From contig NZ_JAPDFL010000001.1 of assembly GCF_025949695.1 (NCBI RefSeq), positions 186,001 through 250,000 on the forward strand: a stretch of DNA of 64,000 nt, given 5' to 3'. The position numbers were made by a program, and so were the translations under genes. The stretch's first letter is position 1; every line of letters starts with the position of its first letter. This document shows positions 62,220 to 64,000 of the stretch, piece after piece. Under the pieces are notes generated by a model. It searched no databases. It was not told where the DNA came from and saw only the letters and a program-made list of their open reading frames with translations. Origin of the DNA: Pararhodobacter zhoushanensis. Lineage in GTDB: Bacteria > Pseudomonadota > Alphaproteobacteria > Rhodobacterales > Rhodobacteraceae.

Positions 62220-63203
62220 ATGCGTTTGACTCTGAAGACTCTTCTGACCTGCGGCACCGCCGCTGTGACCCTGAGTGCCAGCGCCGCCTCGGCGACGGTC
62301 GAACTGATCTATTCGGACACGGTGTCCGAAACCGATATCCGCTCGCAGCTGCTGCAGTCGGAATTCGGCGATTGTCTGGGCGACGAGTTCACCTTTCAGG
62401 CCTATCACGGTGCGACCCTGTTCGCGCAGGGCACCGAGCTGACCGCCATGCAGCGCGGCAATCTGGACATGGCCAATCTGGCGATCTTTGACTTTTACAA
62501 TCAGGTCCCGGCGACCTCGGTTCTGGGTCTGCCGTTCCTGTTCCGCGACTATGAGCACATGCGCGCGGTCTATAACAGCGACGTGCTGGATGAGCTGTGG
62601 GCGCAGGTCGAGGAAGCGACCAACGTCAAGTTCCTGTCCTTCCCCTATATCGGCGCGCGCCACCTGTCGTATATCGGCGACCACCGCTACATGACGCCTG
62701 CGGATCTGGCTGGTGTCCGCCTGCGGATGCCCGGTGGCGAGGGCTGGCAGTTCGTCGGTCAGGCGATGGGGGCAAGCCCGGTGCCGGTGGCCTTCACCGA
62801 GGTTTACACCGCGCTGCAAACCCATGCCATCGACGCGCAGGACAACGGCTTTCCGGCCACCCGCTCGATGCGTTTCGACGAGCTGCTGACCCATATCGCG
62901 CTGACCAACCATCTGATCGCGGCGAACGAGTTCACCATGTCGATGTCCAAGTGGAACTCGATGACCGCAGAGCAGCAAGAGCGCGTGCAGATGTGTGCCG
63001 ACCAGTTCGAAGCCGCGCTTGACCAGACCACGCTGGAACAGGAAGCGACCCTGCAAGCCGAATTCGAAGCACAGGGCATTGACGTCTATGTCCCTGACAA
63101 CGCCGCGTTTCAGGCGCATGTGACCGAGGTCTACATGAACTCGCCCTATTCGGCGGACTGGCCTGCCGGGCTGGTCGATGCCATCGGCGCCGTCGGTCAG
63201 TAA
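62220..63203 (+). CDS. DctP-type TRAP transporter substrate-binding protein
   Basis: A 327-residue periplasmic binding protein. Signal MRLTLKTLLTCGTAAVTLSASAASA. The mature part runs VELIYSDTVSETDIRSQ, FTFQAYHGATLFAQGTELTAMQRGNLDMANL, the DctP signature VRLRMPGGEGWQFVGQAMGASPVPVAFTEVYTALQTHAIDAQDNGF (carboxylate-binding Arg in RLRMP). GGAGG precedes ATG 62220. A hairpin between it and dctQ should raise its level over the permease. Confidence 0.9.
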   Translation: MRLTLKTLLTCGTAAVTLSASAASATVELIYSDTVSETDIRSQLLQSEFGDCLGDEFTFQAYHGATLFAQGTELTAMQRGNLDMANLAIFDFYNQVPATSVLGLPFLFRDYEHMRAVYNSDVLDELWAQVEEATNVKFLSFPYIGARHLSYIGDHRYMTPADLAGVRLRMPGGEGWQFVGQAMGASPVPVAFTEVYTALQTHAIDAQDNGFPATRSMRFDELLTHIALTNHLIAANEFTMSMSKWNSMTAEQQERVQMCADQFEAALDQTTLEQEATLQAEFEAQGIDVYVPDNAAFQAHVTEVYMNSPYSADWPAGLVDAIGAVGQ

Positions 63204-63218
63204 GCCTTAGCCCAGCGC

Positions 63219-63249
63219 GCGACGGCGGCCCCGGTACGGTCGCCGTCGC
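63219..63249 (+). promoter_or_regulatory. Intra-operon hairpin between dctP and dctQ
   Basis: A 9-bp stem GCGACGGCG / CGCCGTCGC with a 13-base loop, 16 bases past the dctP stop and 31 before the dctQ ATG, no T-run. Such hairpins stabilise the binding-protein mRNA or attenuate the permease genes. Confidence 0.6.
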
Positions 63250-63279
63250 AGCCTCTGCCCGCCCTGACGGAGACACGCC

Positions 63280-63810
63280 ATGACCCGCTTTGCGCCGATC
63301 CTTGGATGGTTGCAGCGACGCGCCGAGAATTTCATTGCGCTGATGCTGGCGGCGATGTTTCTCACCTTCCTGCTGCAGATCCTGTTTCGCTATATCCTTG
63401 CCTTGCCGGTGACTTACACCAACTGGACGGTCGAGTTTGTCTCGATCGCTTGGCTTTGGGGCATCCTGTTCGGCTATGCCTTCGTCGTGCGCGACAGCGA
63501 CATCATCCGGCTGGATATCGTGTACAACGGCCTGCCGCTGGGCGCGCGCCGGGTGCTGGACGCTGTCACCGGCCTGATCTGCGCCGCGATCCTTGCCAAT
63601 ACGCTGCCCAAGTGCTGGGACTACGTGCAGTTCATGCGGATCGAGCGCACGCCCGCCATGCGCATCCACTACAATTATGTCTTTGCGATCTACATCGCCT
63701 TTGCCGTCGCCGTGATCGTCCGCAGCCTGCTTAACGTCTGGGGTGCGATCCGGGGGACAGGCAGCCGCTATGTGACGCCGATCCATCCCGAGGGCCATGA
63801 TTATGACTGA
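63280..63810 (+). CDS. TRAP transporter small permease (DctQ)
   Basis: A 176-residue four-helix protein. FIALMLAAMFLTFLLQILFRYIL, the conserved NWTVEFVSIAWLWGILFGYAFVVRDSDIIRLDIV, then two more helices (AIYIAFAVAVIVRSLL). It links the binding protein with the large permease. It overlaps the dctM start by eight bases. Confidence 0.92.
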   Translation: MTRFAPILGWLQRRAENFIALMLAAMFLTFLLQILFRYILALPVTYTNWTVEFVSIAWLWGILFGYAFVVRDSDIIRLDIVYNGLPLGARRVLDAVTGLICAAILANTLPKCWDYVQFMRIERTPAMRIHYNYVFAIYIAFAVAVIVRSLLNVWGAIRGTGSRYVTPIHPEGHDYD

Positions 63811-64000
63811 TCCGTTCACCCTGGCCATGGTGCTGATCGCGGCGCTGGCGCTGATGGGTCAGTCCATCGGTATCTCGATGCTGGTGGGCAGCTTTGTCTA
63901 CCTGATGCTCAAGGGCTACGATGTCTCCATCGCGGCCGAGACGATGATGCAGGGTCTGTTCAACGGCTATACGCTGCTGGCGGTGCCGCTGTTCATTCTG
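63803..64000 (+). CDS. TRAP transporter large permease (DctM), N-terminal part, off the window
   Basis: The first 66 residues, MTDPFTLAMVLIAALALMGQ, then SIGISMLVGSFVYLMLKGYDVS and MMQGLFNGYTLLAVPLFIL, match the start of DctM permeases. ATG 63803 lies within the last codons of dctQ (8-base overlap), indicating coupled translation. The rest of the gene lies beyond the right edge. Confidence 0.9.
   Translation, partial: MTDPFTLAMVLIAALALMGQSIGISMLVGSFVYLMLKGYDVSIAAETMMQGLFNGYTLLAVPLFIL

Overview
The window is high-GC (about 65%), densely packed alphaproteobacterial chromosome. Gene content points to Rhodobacteraceae: two tandem Rhodobacter-type porins, a hemD - mitofilin - hemY operon next to tsaD, a Trm112/LON/CnoX cluster, a DUF3576 lipoprotein upstream of leuS-lptE-holA, several TRAP transporters and DUF2783. 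No species can be named from sequence alone. No CRISPR array, prophage, transposase or rRNA was seen. One tRNA (Thr, CGT) is present.

Layout. 1-6.2 kb: the 3'-truncated end of ugpB (glycerol-3-phosphate binding protein), a Tat-exported NodB-type deacetylase, and a putrescine-degradation pair (spuC-type aminotransferase and puuB-type oxidase) with a GntR regulator. 6.2-16.5 kb: housekeeping genes (Trm112, LON-domain protein, cnoX, xthA, an OmpR-type regulator, ribA, an L,D-transpeptidase, yggS) interrupted by an LRR protein whose gene holds nine 66-bp repeats. 16.5-31 kb: envelope genes (a mini-barrel protein, two porins, lptE, tamA-tamB) together with leuS and holA. As given, both leuS and tamB carry one extra base that breaks the frame. 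31-45 kb: an Fsr-type efflux pump, two LysR/TetR-controlled loci, ahcY, tsaD, hemD, alphaproteobacterial mitofilin and hemY.

45-64 kb is more accessory and catabolic. It holds a LuxR regulator divergent from an aromatic-ring FAD hydroxylase with its DUF2783 partner, then a tRNA. Next is a small polyketide-like locus: a methyltransferase, an AMP-forming acyl-CoA ligase with an in-frame stop near its natural start, and a stand-alone ketosynthase with no AT or ACP whose two catalytic histidines are Gln and Asn. After that come a DsbA-fold isomerase that seems to start at ATT, a second acyl-CoA synthetase, a LysR regulator and a TAXI-TRAP transporter; similar inverted repeats flank the LysR gene and suggest one regulon. 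The window ends with a TetR regulator fused in frame to a lipase-like hydrolase, divergent from a shikimate-dehydrogenase-like gene and a DctP-Q-M TRAP operon. This last locus plausibly serves uptake and oxidation of a hydroaromatic acid or its ester.

Most worth following up: the histidine-less ketosynthase locus, the TetR-hydrolase fusion, the shared repeats around the LysR/TAXI-TRAP locus, the paired 17-bp palindromes just after two stop codons, and the two frameshifts at the same short motif.
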